Made by a program: the position numbers and the translations under genes. From positions 868,001 to 932,000 of the forward strand of contig NZ_QENZ01000003.1 of NCBI RefSeq assembly GCF_003096835.1: DNA of 64,000 nt, read 5' to 3'. Positions 45,609 through 53,749 of the stretch are shown in pieces. Position 1 is the stretch's first letter. Each line of letters opens with the position of its first letter. The notes under the pieces are model-generated. The model had not been told where the DNA came from. It ran no database searches and saw only the letters and a program-made list of their open reading frames with translations. Source of the DNA: Balneicella halophila (GTDB lineage: Bacteria; Bacteroidota; Bacteroidia; Bacteroidales; Balneicellaceae).

Positions 45609-46576
45609 TTTGCACCTCCCTTTTCAGTATTGATTATAATTTCTTTTGTATGTTGCACAAACTGAACGGCATCGCTCCAGCTCTTATCATTTTCATCTGG
45701 TAGGGGATTACCTTTAGCGAATTTTGCCATATCAGCACGACTGAAAATATCACGCAGGCAATCAATGTTTTCCGGTTTTACATCCTGCAATTTTATAGCT
45801 GTTAATATTTCACTGCTTGTGCTTTCCATTGTATGCATTCCATAGCGTTCGTCCAAATAATGTCTAATGATATCCGTAAGTTCTGAATAATAAAGCTTAA
45901 CTCTATCATTTTGCCATAGCTTTTTAGCTTTCAAGTCACTGAGAGCTTCAAGAGCCTTCACATCTGCTGGTCTATTGTCAACAATTTCTTCTTGTTTCTT
46001 TTCTTTCTTTTTCTTATAAATCAAGAAATAGTAAAGCAATATTGCAACAATGGCTAAAATAACTAGAAAAATAATTCCAATAATCTTTGCATAAGGTAAC
46101 CACTCACTAAATTTAAAAGGTAAATCGGCGGGAGGTTTTATGTCAAAAATTCCTTTTTCCATATCAACGATGGGATAGTTCACGTATAACATTGCACTGT
46201 CTGTGGTCATTGTAGAGTTATAGCCTTCCTCGACTATTCCGACCTCAAATGGAGGGATAAAAATATAACCCGTGTCAAAAGAAGTAACTAAATAATCGTG
46301 GGTTATTTGTTGTATGTTGTCTTTTAATTCAAGTGTATCAATGGTTTTACTGATGATTTCAAGACTTTCTCCAATCTTTTCTTTAAAATCAGGAAAAATA
46401 GCTTCTTTACCTTTCGGAACAGGAAGAGAAAGACGAAAGTGTATCTGGTCTCCAATACTAAAAACGGTGGTATCTATTTGAACTACAGGGGGGATACTGT
46501 CTTGCTGAGCATTCGCTGAAGTAATACTTATCAGTAAAATTAAAAATATTTTTACAATTTTCTTTATCATGTACAC
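45605..46576 (-). CDS. Conserved membrane protein of the bat operon, function unknown
   Basis: 323 residues: signal peptide (ends NAQQD), an extracytoplasmic beta-rich domain (about 25-150), one membrane helix (about 158-182; IIGIIFLVILAIVAILLYYFL), a charged linker (KKKKEKKQEE), and a cytoplasmic helical domain of about 110 residues (KLWQNDRVKLYYSELTDIIRHYLDERYG). The layout mirrors BatD (periplasmic beta part, helix, helical tail), so it may be a shortened BatD relative. It lies between the DUF58 gene and batA, where Bacteroidota operons usually carry a gene of this kind. No catalytic motif. Confidence 0.8.
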   Translation of the reverse strand: MYMIKKIVKIFLILLISITSANAQQDSIPPVVQIDTTVFSIGDQIHFRLSLPVPKGKEAIFPDFKEKIGESLEIISKTIDTLELKDNIQQITHDYLVTSFDTGYIFIPPFEVGIVEEGYNSTMTTDSAMLYVNYPIVDMEKGIFDIKPPADLPFKFSEWLPYAKIIGIIFLVILAIVAILLYYFLIYKKKKEKKQEEIVDNRPADVKALEALSDLKAKKLWQNDRVKLYYSELTDIIRHYLDERYGMHTMESTSSEILTAIKLQDVKPENIDCLRDIFSRADMAKFAKGNPLPDENDKSWSDAVQFVQHTKEIIINTEKGGAK

Positions 46577-46625
46577 CTTTTTTAAGATGAATAAAAATTT
46601 AAAATAGAGAATATTTTAAATTATC

Positions 46626-47504
46626 TTATTTACCAGCTCTTTGTTTAAATAAATTCTGTAATGCAAAAACATAATCCTCATCAGTACGAATATTAACAAA
46701 ATCGACTTTTTTCTGTTTAAACAACCTTATGGTATTATTTTGAAAATTATTCCACCATTCTGAATATTGCTCACGAACCTTTTTATTGGCAGTATTTACC
46801 CAATAATACTCTCCAGTTTCTGCATCTTTTACTTTCAAAATTCCTACGTTTGGAATCTCAGTTTCCCTATGGTCATAAACCTGCAATGCTACCACATCAT
46901 GTTTATTATTGGCGATGGATAATGCCTTGTCAAAATCAGGAGAAACAAAGTCTGAAATTACAAATGTAGTACAGCGTCTTTTTTGAGCATTAGTAAGATA
47001 TTTTAATGCTACAGCTACGTCAGTACCTTTACCTTTAGCTTCAAAACTAAGTAATTCCCTAATAATTCTGAGAATGTGAGATTTTCCTTTCTTGGCAGGA
47101 ATATATCGTTCAATCTTATCGGAGAAGAAAAGAACGCCCACCTTATCATTGTTTTGAATAGCAGAAAAAGCCAGAACTGCAGCAATTTCGGCGATTTGTT
47201 CTCTTTTGAATTTATCTTCTGTACCGAAAATTGTTGAACCACTTACATCTATAAGAAGCATTACGGTCAGTTCTCGTTCTTCTTCATATAGTTTGATGAA
47301 AGGTTGGTTGTACCGTGCCGTAACATTCCAATCAATAGTTCTTGTATCATCACCATATTGGTAATTACGAACCTCGCTAAAAGTCATTCCTCTACCTTTG
47401 AAACGGGTGTGATATTCACCTGCAAAAATATTATTGGAAAGACCTCTGGACTTGATTTCAATCTTACGAACTTTCTTGAGTATGTCTTGTGTGCTTAGAC
47501 GCAT
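46626..47504 (-). CDS. DUF58 / VWA-like protein of the MoxR module
   Basis: 292 residues, soluble. The DUF58 pattern is clear: SNNIFAGEYHTRFKGRGMTFSEVRNYQYGDDTRTIDWNVTARYNQPFIKLYEEERE, followed by LLIDVSGSTIFG, a MIDAS-like DVSGS, and FVISDFVSP. Unlike BatA and BatB it has no membrane helices. DUF58 proteins form a conserved pair with MoxR ATPases, and moxR is 9 bases upstream here. It probably acts as a cytosolic adaptor or substrate of the ATPase. Confidence 0.92.
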   Translation of the reverse strand: MRLSTQDILKKVRKIEIKSRGLSNNIFAGEYHTRFKGRGMTFSEVRNYQYGDDTRTIDWNVTARYNQPFIKLYEEERELTVMLLIDVSGSTIFGTEDKFKREQIAEIAAVLAFSAIQNNDKVGVLFFSDKIERYIPAKKGKSHILRIIRELLSFEAKGKGTDVAVALKYLTNAQKRRCTTFVISDFVSPDFDKALSIANNKHDVVALQVYDHRETEIPNVGILKVKDAETGEYYWVNTANKKVREQYSEWWNNFQNNTIRLFKQKKVDFVNIRTDEDYVFALQNLFKQRAGK

Positions 47505-47513
47505 GATTCTCTT

Positions 47514-48509
47514 CTAAGGTACATCAATAGTATTCAGAATTTCACTAATTACATCATCAGGACTGATATTATTCGCTTCTGCTTCGTAAGTCAATCCAAT
47601 ACGATGACGCAACACACTGTGTGCAACGGCTCTTACGTCTTCAGGAATAACATAACCTCTACGCTTAATAAACGCATAAGATTTTGCTGCGATTGCTAAA
47701 CTTATACTTGCACGTGGAGAGGCTCCAAATGCTATCATGTCCTTGAACTGCTCTAAACCATTATCTTCTGGGAATCGTGTCGCAAATACAATGTCAACGA
47801 GATATTTTTCTATTTTTTCATCTAAATACACTTCCTTAACTATAGAACGTGCATTTTCGATAGCCTCTGTAGTCATTACTTTATTAGGAGTAGGATAATC
47901 CTTAAGAAGATTTCGACGAACAATCAGCTTTTCTTCTTCCTTCTTAGGATAGGTAATAACTGTTTTTAGTAAAAAACGGTCAACTTGCGCCTCTGGCAGT
48001 GGATATGTCCCTTCTTGTTCAATTGGGTTTTGCGTAGCCATTACTAAGAAAGGTTCTTCCAACTTGTAAGTTTGGTCACCTAAGGTTACTTGTCGCTCTT
48101 GCATAGCCTCTAAAAGTGCCGCTTGAACTTTAGCAGGAGCACGATTTATCTCATCGGCTAAGATAAAGTTGGCAAATATAGGACCTCTTTTTACTTGAAA
48201 TTCTTCCGTCTTTTGACTGTAAATCATTGTACCTACAACATCGGCAGGGAGTAGATCTGGAGTAAACTGAATGCGATGATATTTTGCCTCTATCATCTCA
48301 GCTAAAGTCTTTATCGCCAAAGTTTTTGCTAATCCTGGAACTCCTTCCAATAAGATATGTCCGTTAGATAGTAAGCCAATGAGTAACGACTCAACTAAAT
48401 GCTTTTGTCCAACCAGAACCTTATCCATCTCCATGGAAATAATATCCACAAAGGCACTTTCTTTCTGGATTCTTTCGTTTAATTCTTTAATATCAACAGC
48501 TATTGTCAT
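47514..48509 (-). CDS. moxR: MoxR-family AAA+ ATPase
   Basis: 331 residues. Walker A GVPGLAKT, Walker B FILADEINRAPAKVQAALLEAMQE with its characteristic Glu-Ile-Asn-Arg, ATQNPIEQEGTYPLPEAQVDRF (sensor 1 and arginine region), and GASPRASISL (sensor 2) are all intact. MoxR proteins act as chaperones that assemble or mature metal-dependent protein complexes through VWA partners. It is the first gene of the ten-gene bat run. TATTTTTG on the minus strand (48535-48542) is a candidate -7 box about 25 bases upstream. Confidence 0.96.
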   Translation of the reverse strand: MTIAVDIKELNERIQKESAFVDIISMEMDKVLVGQKHLVESLLIGLLSNGHILLEGVPGLAKTLAIKTLAEMIEAKYHRIQFTPDLLPADVVGTMIYSQKTEEFQVKRGPIFANFILADEINRAPAKVQAALLEAMQERQVTLGDQTYKLEEPFLVMATQNPIEQEGTYPLPEAQVDRFLLKTVITYPKKEEEKLIVRRNLLKDYPTPNKVMTTEAIENARSIVKEVYLDEKIEKYLVDIVFATRFPEDNGLEQFKDMIAFGASPRASISLAIAAKSYAFIKRRGYVIPEDVRAVAHSVLRHRIGLTYEAEANNISPDDVISEILNTIDVP

Positions 48510-48534
48510 ATGCTTTTATGTTTTTTAACCCTTG

Positions 48535-48542
48535 CAAAAATA
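48535..48542 (-). promoter_or_regulatory. Candidate -7 element of the moxR-bat operon
   Basis: On the minus strand this reads TATTTTTG (TAnnTTTG). A CTG 20 bases farther upstream is a poor -33 box, so support is partial. Confidence 0.45.
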
Positions 48543-48606
48543 ACAAGGAGTACCTTAAATTTCAGTAAAGGTTTGTTAAAAAATACTAAGGGCACTATGA
48601 TCATAA

Positions 48607-49884
48607 TTATAATCGTCCTTCGTAGGTGAATCCCCTTTCTTTTACAATCTTTTCTACTGTTTCATCAGTAATAGCTCCTTTGATGAGCAAGGTTTTTTTA
48701 GGAACATTAACATTAACTTCTTGAACGGATTCGAATGCACTAAAAGCATCTTCAAGACTTTTTTTACAATGGTTGCATGATACGTCTGGTACTTTGTAAA
48801 TACTACTATCTTTTGAGTGTGTCATAGGTTTTGTTTTTTCAATATGTTTTTGAATGTAAATATACAAAATAAGCCCCACAAGTATTATAGTGGAGATTGT
48901 TTGCAACCAAAAGATCCAGCCTTGTTCGCCACCGTGTACGTGATTATGAGATAGATTTTCAATGGTGAACCATTCCCTTGGAAGAAAAGTATCTATCAAA
49001 ATGCCAAAACCTACTGCTGCTCCAATAATGGTTGCTAAGTATGCGATTAGACTTTTCTTTCCCATTGTCTTTCCTATGAGTGTAAAAGATGCAACATTAG
49101 TGGCGGGACCTGCCATTAAGAAGACTAAAATAGCACCCGGAGAAATACCTTTGCTCATCAAGACTGCAGCAATGGGTACAGAAGCAGTTGCACATATGTA
49201 CAAAGGCATAGAGGCAACTAAGATGAGTGCGATACCTAAAATTCCCGAGGAAATATAGTTTGTGAAGAAAGCATCAGGAAGTAATACAGAAATAAAAGCT
49301 GCAACTAAAATCCCAATGACAAGCCAACGAGCAATGTCTGATAAAAATGTGAGAAAAGCATACCGAAACACTTCCGCAATACGACTAAAACCACTAGCTT
49401 TTACTTCTGTAGCACAACTTATAGTCTTTTTTTCTACGGTAACCTTAACACGATTTTCTTTCTTGGTAAAGAGATTGGTCGCTATACCGCTTAAAACACC
49501 ACTGATAAGAGCCACTGTAACTCTGATGATTGCCATGGGTAAGCCTAACATTGCGTAGGTTACCAGAATAGAATCTACACCTGTTTGGGGTGTTGAAGTT
49601 ATAAAAGCATTGGTTGCACCTTTCGATGCACCATTTTTATACAAAGAAATCCCTGTAGGTAATACACCGCAGGAGCATAAGGGGAGTGGGATTCCTAACA
49701 AAGTAGCGTTGACGGCTGATTTTGCATTGCTTTTTCGTAAATATTTACTGATAAATTTCTCTGGCAGATAGACTTTTAATAATCCTGCAAAGAAAAGTCC
49801 CAGCAATAAATAAGGAGACATTTCATTGAGAATATAGAAGAAGTCAATAAAAAACTGTTGGATGTGTTGATATATATTGGTCAT
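48607..49884 (-). CDS. SO_0444-family permease with C-terminal heavy-metal-associated domain
   Basis: 425 residues. About eight membrane helices up to residue 340, with the family motif PLPLCSCGVLPTGISLYKNGASKGATNAF in the second helix region and FLMAGPATNVAS later. A linker leads to an HMA-type metal-binding domain (VPDVSCNHCKKSLEDAFSAFESVQEV) with CxxC-like Cys-Asn-His-Cys, as in copper chaperones and P-type ATPases. It is a likely Cu/Zn exporter in the inner membrane. It is monocistronic with no metal-responsive regulator beside it. The metal cannot be fixed from sequence. Confidence 0.88.
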   Translation of the reverse strand: MTNIYQHIQQFFIDFFYILNEMSPYLLLGLFFAGLLKVYLPEKFISKYLRKSNAKSAVNATLLGIPLPLCSCGVLPTGISLYKNGASKGATNAFITSTPQTGVDSILVTYAMLGLPMAIIRVTVALISGVLSGIATNLFTKKENRVKVTVEKKTISCATEVKASGFSRIAEVFRYAFLTFLSDIARWLVIGILVAAFISVLLPDAFFTNYISSGILGIALILVASMPLYICATASVPIAAVLMSKGISPGAILVFLMAGPATNVASFTLIGKTMGKKSLIAYLATIIGAAVGFGILIDTFLPREWFTIENLSHNHVHGGEQGWIFWLQTISTIILVGLILYIYIQKHIEKTKPMTHSKDSSIYKVPDVSCNHCKKSLEDAFSAFESVQEVNVNVPKKTLLIKGAITDETVEKIVKERGFTYEGRL

Positions 49885-49970
49885 TACTGTTATTTATAAT
49901 CAACAAAAATAAGCAAAATCTAAAGACCATAAAGTCTTTAGATTAAACTTAATGTAAACTTGATTCTTTG

Positions 49971-49978
49971 TATCTTTG
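49971..49978 (+). promoter_or_regulatory. -7 element of the RNase P RNA gene
   Basis: TATCTTTG fits TAnnTTTG exactly and precedes the RNA 5' end by five bases. The -33 region is weak (no TTTG). Confidence 0.6.
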
Positions 49979-49983
49979 CCCGC

Positions 49984-50329
49984 AACAAGCAGGTCGTTCT
50001 ATCGCTACAGATGTAGAGGAAAGTCCGGGCAATACAGAGTACCGTCCTTCTTAACGGGAAGATAGGCGCGAGCTTATAGTCGTATGGAAGAAAACAACCG
50101 CCCTTCGGGGTAAGGGTGAGAACGTGAGGTAAGAGCTCACGCACAGTTTTGGTGACAAGGCTGTGGCATGCCTGACGGATTGCAAGACCATGTACACCAG
50201 CAATTAAGGTTTACTCGACCGTTGTTGGGGGGTAGGTTGCTAGAGACTGTCGGTGACGGCATTCCGAGATAAATGATAGAACCATTGTTTCGACAAATGG
50301 ACAGAACCCGGCTTATAGACTTGCTTGTT
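49984..50329 (+). ncRNA. rnpB: RNase P RNA, bacterial class A
   Basis: The conserved core is easy to read: GAGGAAAGTCCGGGC (CR-I) near the 5' end, GGTAAGGGTGAGAACGTGAGGTAAGAGC-type segments in the middle (CR-II/III region), and ACAGAACCCGGCTTATAG at the 3' end (CR-V). The P1 helix forms from AACAAGCAGGTC with GACTTGCTTGTT, which sets both ends. It is the catalytic RNA that trims tRNA 5' leaders together with RnpA, not encoded here. A reading frame on the opposite strand across this region is not a gene. Confidence 0.96.
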
Positions 50330-50335
50330 TTTTTT

Positions 50336-50365
50336 AAGGGATGAACAAATATTTGTTTATCCCTT
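50336..50365. repeat. 15-bp inverted repeat next to rnpB
   Basis: AAGGGATGAACAAAT followed directly by ATTTGTTTATCCCTT: near-perfect, one G-U. It comes right after the eight-T run that ends rnpB and 33 bases after the convergent lipoprotein stop, so it may act as a terminator or mRNA 3' stabiliser for the lipoprotein gene. Confidence 0.7.
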
Positions 50366-50398
50366 AAACTTTAAATAAAAACTCTGAATATCAAATTT

Positions 50399-51274
50399 TT
50401 ACAGTATAAATTTTGCTGCTTTTTTAGACATATCATATATTTCTTTTAATTCCTCATCACTTAATTCTCTCATTTCAGGGTCATTTCCTTGTACTGTTTT
50501 TTTCCATTCCTTGAATGACATTTTCTGAATTTTTTTTAACTCCTCTTTCATTTGTTCTATTTCCATATCTTCGTTGAAATCATCTGAAGCATCATCATTT
50601 TCTATAAAACTTGAAAGCCTTTTTACAGGATAGTCAGGTAATTGTAAGTCTTTATCTGAGATATCTACATCGAAAGTGGCACTAACAGCTTCTTGAACTG
50701 TAAGCAGGCCAGCTATATTTCCCTCTATCTTAAGAGGGACGCCTTTATAAATCCATTGTTTAACACCCATCAATTCCCATATATCACATGGATAACCAAG
50801 TACCTTTTCCGTACCTATTTTCTTTCCGCCCATAGCCTCTAACCCTTTTTGTCCAAAATCTCCTGCATCTTGATTTGGATAGAATGCTTTGATAAAATTC
50901 ATTGGCATATCATCAGATTCATAAATTACCTGTTCCTCGAAATCTACAGAGTAACTCTTTCCTGATATTAATTTATCTAACGTGTGTGAACTTTGTACAT
51001 CTCTTTTTGTACCAGCAAATGGTATCTTAACAACAGTGGTGGTGGTTGATTCCTCTTCTCTTAATTCGGTAGCACCTGAATCTTTAAAAACACAACGAGC
51101 TGTTCCTTCTTCAGATATCGAACTTCCCATCATATTACCACTACCCGTTATTCGATAATTAACAATTCCTGATTTAACATCGTAGCGTTTAAGTTTATCA
51201 TCATCTTTTTTTGAACTGTTACTGCAACTTGTAATCATTACAAATGCAAATAATAAAATCTTTAAATTTTTCAT
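50399..51274 (-). CDS. Lipoprotein, function unknown
   Basis: 291 residues with a lipobox (MITSC, Cys17). The mature part is largely beta (DVKSGIVNYRITGSGNMMGSS; FKDSGATELREEESTTTT; VLGYPCDIWEL), and the last 60 residues are acidic and helical (DDASDDFNEDMEIEQMKEELKK). The pattern of a beta domain that ends in a GYPC-type segment resembles the DUF4412-like periplasmic proteins that report on metal-ion or ligand-dependent conversions, but I do not recognise a specific family. Its ATG overlaps the TGA of the broken gene upstream (ATGA), so the two were built as a translationally coupled pair. Confidence 0.75.
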   Translation of the reverse strand: MKNLKILLFAFVMITSCSNSSKKDDDKLKRYDVKSGIVNYRITGSGNMMGSSISEEGTARCVFKDSGATELREEESTTTTVVKIPFAGTKRDVQSSHTLDKLISGKSYSVDFEEQVIYESDDMPMNFIKAFYPNQDAGDFGQKGLEAMGGKKIGTEKVLGYPCDIWELMGVKQWIYKGVPLKIEGNIAGLLTVQEAVSATFDVDISDKDLQLPDYPVKRLSSFIENDDASDDFNEDMEIEQMKEELKKIQKMSFKEWKKTVQGNDPEMRELSDEELKEIYDMSKKAAKFIL

Positions 51275-52188
51275 TTTAATACTATTTTTTTAAGTTGATA
51301 AAGTTTGTAATCAATTTCACTTGTGAACCTATTAGGCTCTTGTTCAATTATTTTAGCATAAATGCCAGGCATATCATTAATCATCCAAAGCTTTTTCTTT
51401 GTTTCAGATTCAACAGCTTCTATCACAGTGCATTCGTAAATACCAATTGACGTTTTAAGTCTTTCGGTTCCAATAACCCTAAAGCTGTTATCCTGTTCAG
51501 GATATTAAGGGCTGGTATAGTCAACATTTGAAGGGAACTCGGTGTCTTTAGGTAAATTGTATCTATCGTATCCATAAAATATGTAATCAATTTCTAATTT
51601 CATTTCTTCTAAGTTGGTATTTACATTCGCTGTTAATGTTTTAATTTCATAAGATTTTAAAACCTCATTCCATCGTGAATATTTATAGATTAGTTTATTT
51701 ACTTTATCCAAACTTTTAATCATATATGTAATATCCTGCCACGGTAATTTACTTTCTTCGCCATCATATTTATAATTTCCATATTCAGAATAAAAATCTG
51801 ATTCAGTAAATTTAAATGGAATTAACTTATTTGATTCTTTATTTTTTTCTAAGTAATACACTATATCCACTTTCTTATATTCCTATATTGAATCTGAAAT
51901 GGTAATGATTTTTCCTATATCATTCAAATTGCTGTCTATTTTGCTGCTCATCTTGATTGTCTTGTTTTTGCTATTATACTCCCATTTGCCCGCTTCGATT
52001 ATCTCTCCCATATTAAACAATCCCAATTTTAAAACACCGCCTTTTTCAAATATTATACCGCTGTTAACTTTCTTTTCTTTATTCCCTTTTCTCATTGTAG
52101 TAAGCCGCCACTCTCCAATAATGGATGTGTCTTGTGCTAACCCTGTTCCATAAATTATTATCAATAATAAGATTAGTGAATTTTTCAT
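51271..52188 (-). pseudogene. Exported protein gene interrupted by two in-frame stop codons
   Basis: Reading from the ATG ending at 52188 gives a signal peptide (MKNSLILLLIIIYGTGLAQD) and a lipocalin-like start (TSIIGEWRLTTMRKGNKE). The frame meets TAG at 51883-51885, continues open in the same frame (EYKKVDIVYYLEKNKESNKL...), meets TAA at 51505-51507, and again continues (YPEQDNSFRVIGTERLKTS...) to TGA at 51271-51273, which overlaps the next start. Without the stops the product would be 305 residues. All three segments stay in one frame and look protein-like (low-complexity-free, aligned with a coupled next gene). CAG to TAG and CAA to TAA, each one transition, would explain it, so recent nonsense decay is most likely. 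Function unknown. Confidence 0.8.
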
Positions 52189-52210
52189 ATTGTTAGTTTG
52201 ATAAGTTAAT

Positions 52211-53527
52211 CTATTTGATAACAACAAACTCTACTCTTCTGTTATTGGCTTTCCCTTCGGGAGTATCATTGCTGGCAATAGGTTTACTTTCGCCTAAACC
52301 TTTGCTCGTTAATCGATTTTGTGTTATACCCATAGCTACAAGTTTATTCATGACTGTTTTGGCTCTACCTTCGGATAAAGTTTGATTGTTAGCGTCATCT
52401 CCATCGCTATCGGTATGTCCCTCTACACTGAATTTTAGCTCTGGTTTTTTCTGCATCAACTGATAGATTTTATTGATAGGTCCCATACTTTCAGGGCGTA
52501 GCGTGGTTTTGTTTACGTCAAATTTGATTCCGTTTACGATAATTTTTCCGTCTTGTATGGCGCGATCGTAATATTTTACGCCACCTTTGGCTATTCGGAT
52601 GTTTTTAAAATAGAAAGGTTTGTCATCTCCTAAATCTGCCCAATAAGCTTGCAGTGATAAGCCCTTAGGGTTACCCTTGTAATGGGGAATGTTTATCACT
52701 CTTGTATCGTCCATATACACTTTTAATTTTCCTCTTGTAAAAGCGATAGAGATATGAATCCATCGGGCATCATTAGAGTTTGTATAATCAATGTTTGGCA
52801 TATACCCCATAACGTCATGTAATTCTTCTGATACACGCTTAGAGCTAATGTCCATATACATATTATATTCCCCACTTTCTAAGTTTTTTTTCTGGTTTAT
52901 TCTGTCGTATAAATAGACAGATATTCTATTGCCATCAAATGGTTTATAAAAATCAAACTCTATTGTAAATACATCGGGTAAGTAATCTTCGCTACTATTT
53001 TTAAGATAAGGCACAATTTCTGGATTACCGTCTATAAACATCAATACATTTTCACCATTGATATTTGCTATTTCAACTTGACCTTTAACCAGATCCCATC
53101 GGCTTGGAAATTCGCCATTTTCCTCCATAGGGTCAGGACCGTCTTCAAAAATGACCTCATCACCGGGTACAAAGTCAAATTTACTCCATACAAGTTGCTG
53201 TTTTTTAGGTTTATTGGTGCCTGATACTTCTGTATTGCTGTCATCACTATGAATATCGCTGGTATTGTTAGAGCTATTTTCGTCTATTTTATTTTTTTCT
53301 GATTGCTTTTTTGACTTTCTTTTACCGTCAATTTCATCTTCAACTTGATCGAATTTTTTATCAATTTTTTTATCGATTCTTCGCTTAGACCTTTTTTCTG
53401 CTTCTTGCTCTATCTTTTTTTTAGCATGGTTTCTTAATTTTTTAAAAAGTTGTGCATCTACAGGATTTGATAGACAAATAGCTATAGATAGAAAAAAGAA
53501 TGTTGTAATAATTTTTTTTGTTTTCAT
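52211..53527 (-). CDS. OmpA-like protein with a LamG/concanavalin-like domain
   Basis: 438 residues. Signal peptide (ends VDAQ), a highly basic coiled-coil stretch (KKKIEQEAEKRSKRRIDKKIDKKFDQ), a beta-sandwich middle (about 115-315; VFTIEFDFYKPFDGNRISVYLYDR and ISIAFTRGKLKVYMDDTRV, typical of LamG lectin-like folds), and a C-terminal OmpA domain (about 330-438) with FSVEGHTDSDGDDANNQTLSEGRAKTV and LTSKGLGESKP plus NRRVEFV for peptidoglycan binding. It is probably an outer-membrane or periplasmic protein attached to the wall, displaying a lectin-like module. It heads the accessory block that includes the broken gene and the lipoprotein. Confidence 0.88.
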   Translation of the reverse strand: MKTKKIITTFFFLSIAICLSNPVDAQLFKKLRNHAKKKIEQEAEKRSKRRIDKKIDKKFDQVEDEIDGKRKSKKQSEKNKIDENSSNNTSDIHSDDSNTEVSGTNKPKKQQLVWSKFDFVPGDEVIFEDGPDPMEENGEFPSRWDLVKGQVEIANINGENVLMFIDGNPEIVPYLKNSSEDYLPDVFTIEFDFYKPFDGNRISVYLYDRINQKKNLESGEYNMYMDISSKRVSEELHDVMGYMPNIDYTNSNDARWIHISIAFTRGKLKVYMDDTRVINIPHYKGNPKGLSLQAYWADLGDDKPFYFKNIRIAKGGVKYYDRAIQDGKIIVNGIKFDVNKTTLRPESMGPINKIYQLMQKKPELKFSVEGHTDSDGDDANNQTLSEGRAKTVMNKLVAMGITQNRLTSKGLGESKPIASNDTPEGKANNRRVEFVVIK

Positions 53528-53615
53528 GATTTTGCTTTTTAAGAATTTGACTTAGTGTTTCTGAAGTAAAAGTAGGAGTGTTGAAGTGAGAAAATTTCAT
53601 CAAAAAGGGTAGTTT

Positions 53616-53639
53616 AAACCTACCCCAAGAGGTAGGTTT
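53616..53639. terminator. Hairpin in the leader upstream of the OmpA-like gene
   Basis: AAACCTACC and GGTAGGTTT form a perfect 9-bp stem with a 6-base loop. On the minus strand it follows the TPR-LuxR gene by about 110 bases and precedes the OmpA-like gene by 90; it could be the terminator of the former or a leader structure of the latter. Confidence 0.5.
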
Positions 53640-53749
53640 TACCATTATCAATCATTTTTACTATGGAAGAATAGTATAAATTAAACTTACGTTGTGTTTT
53701 TAGATAGAAAGAATATCTATCCAAATGTTAGAAAAAAATTACTGTGATG

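Noticed and set aside
49938-50144. 68-residue minus-strand open frame
   Set aside because: It is antisense to the RNase P RNA core; the conservation belongs to the RNA.
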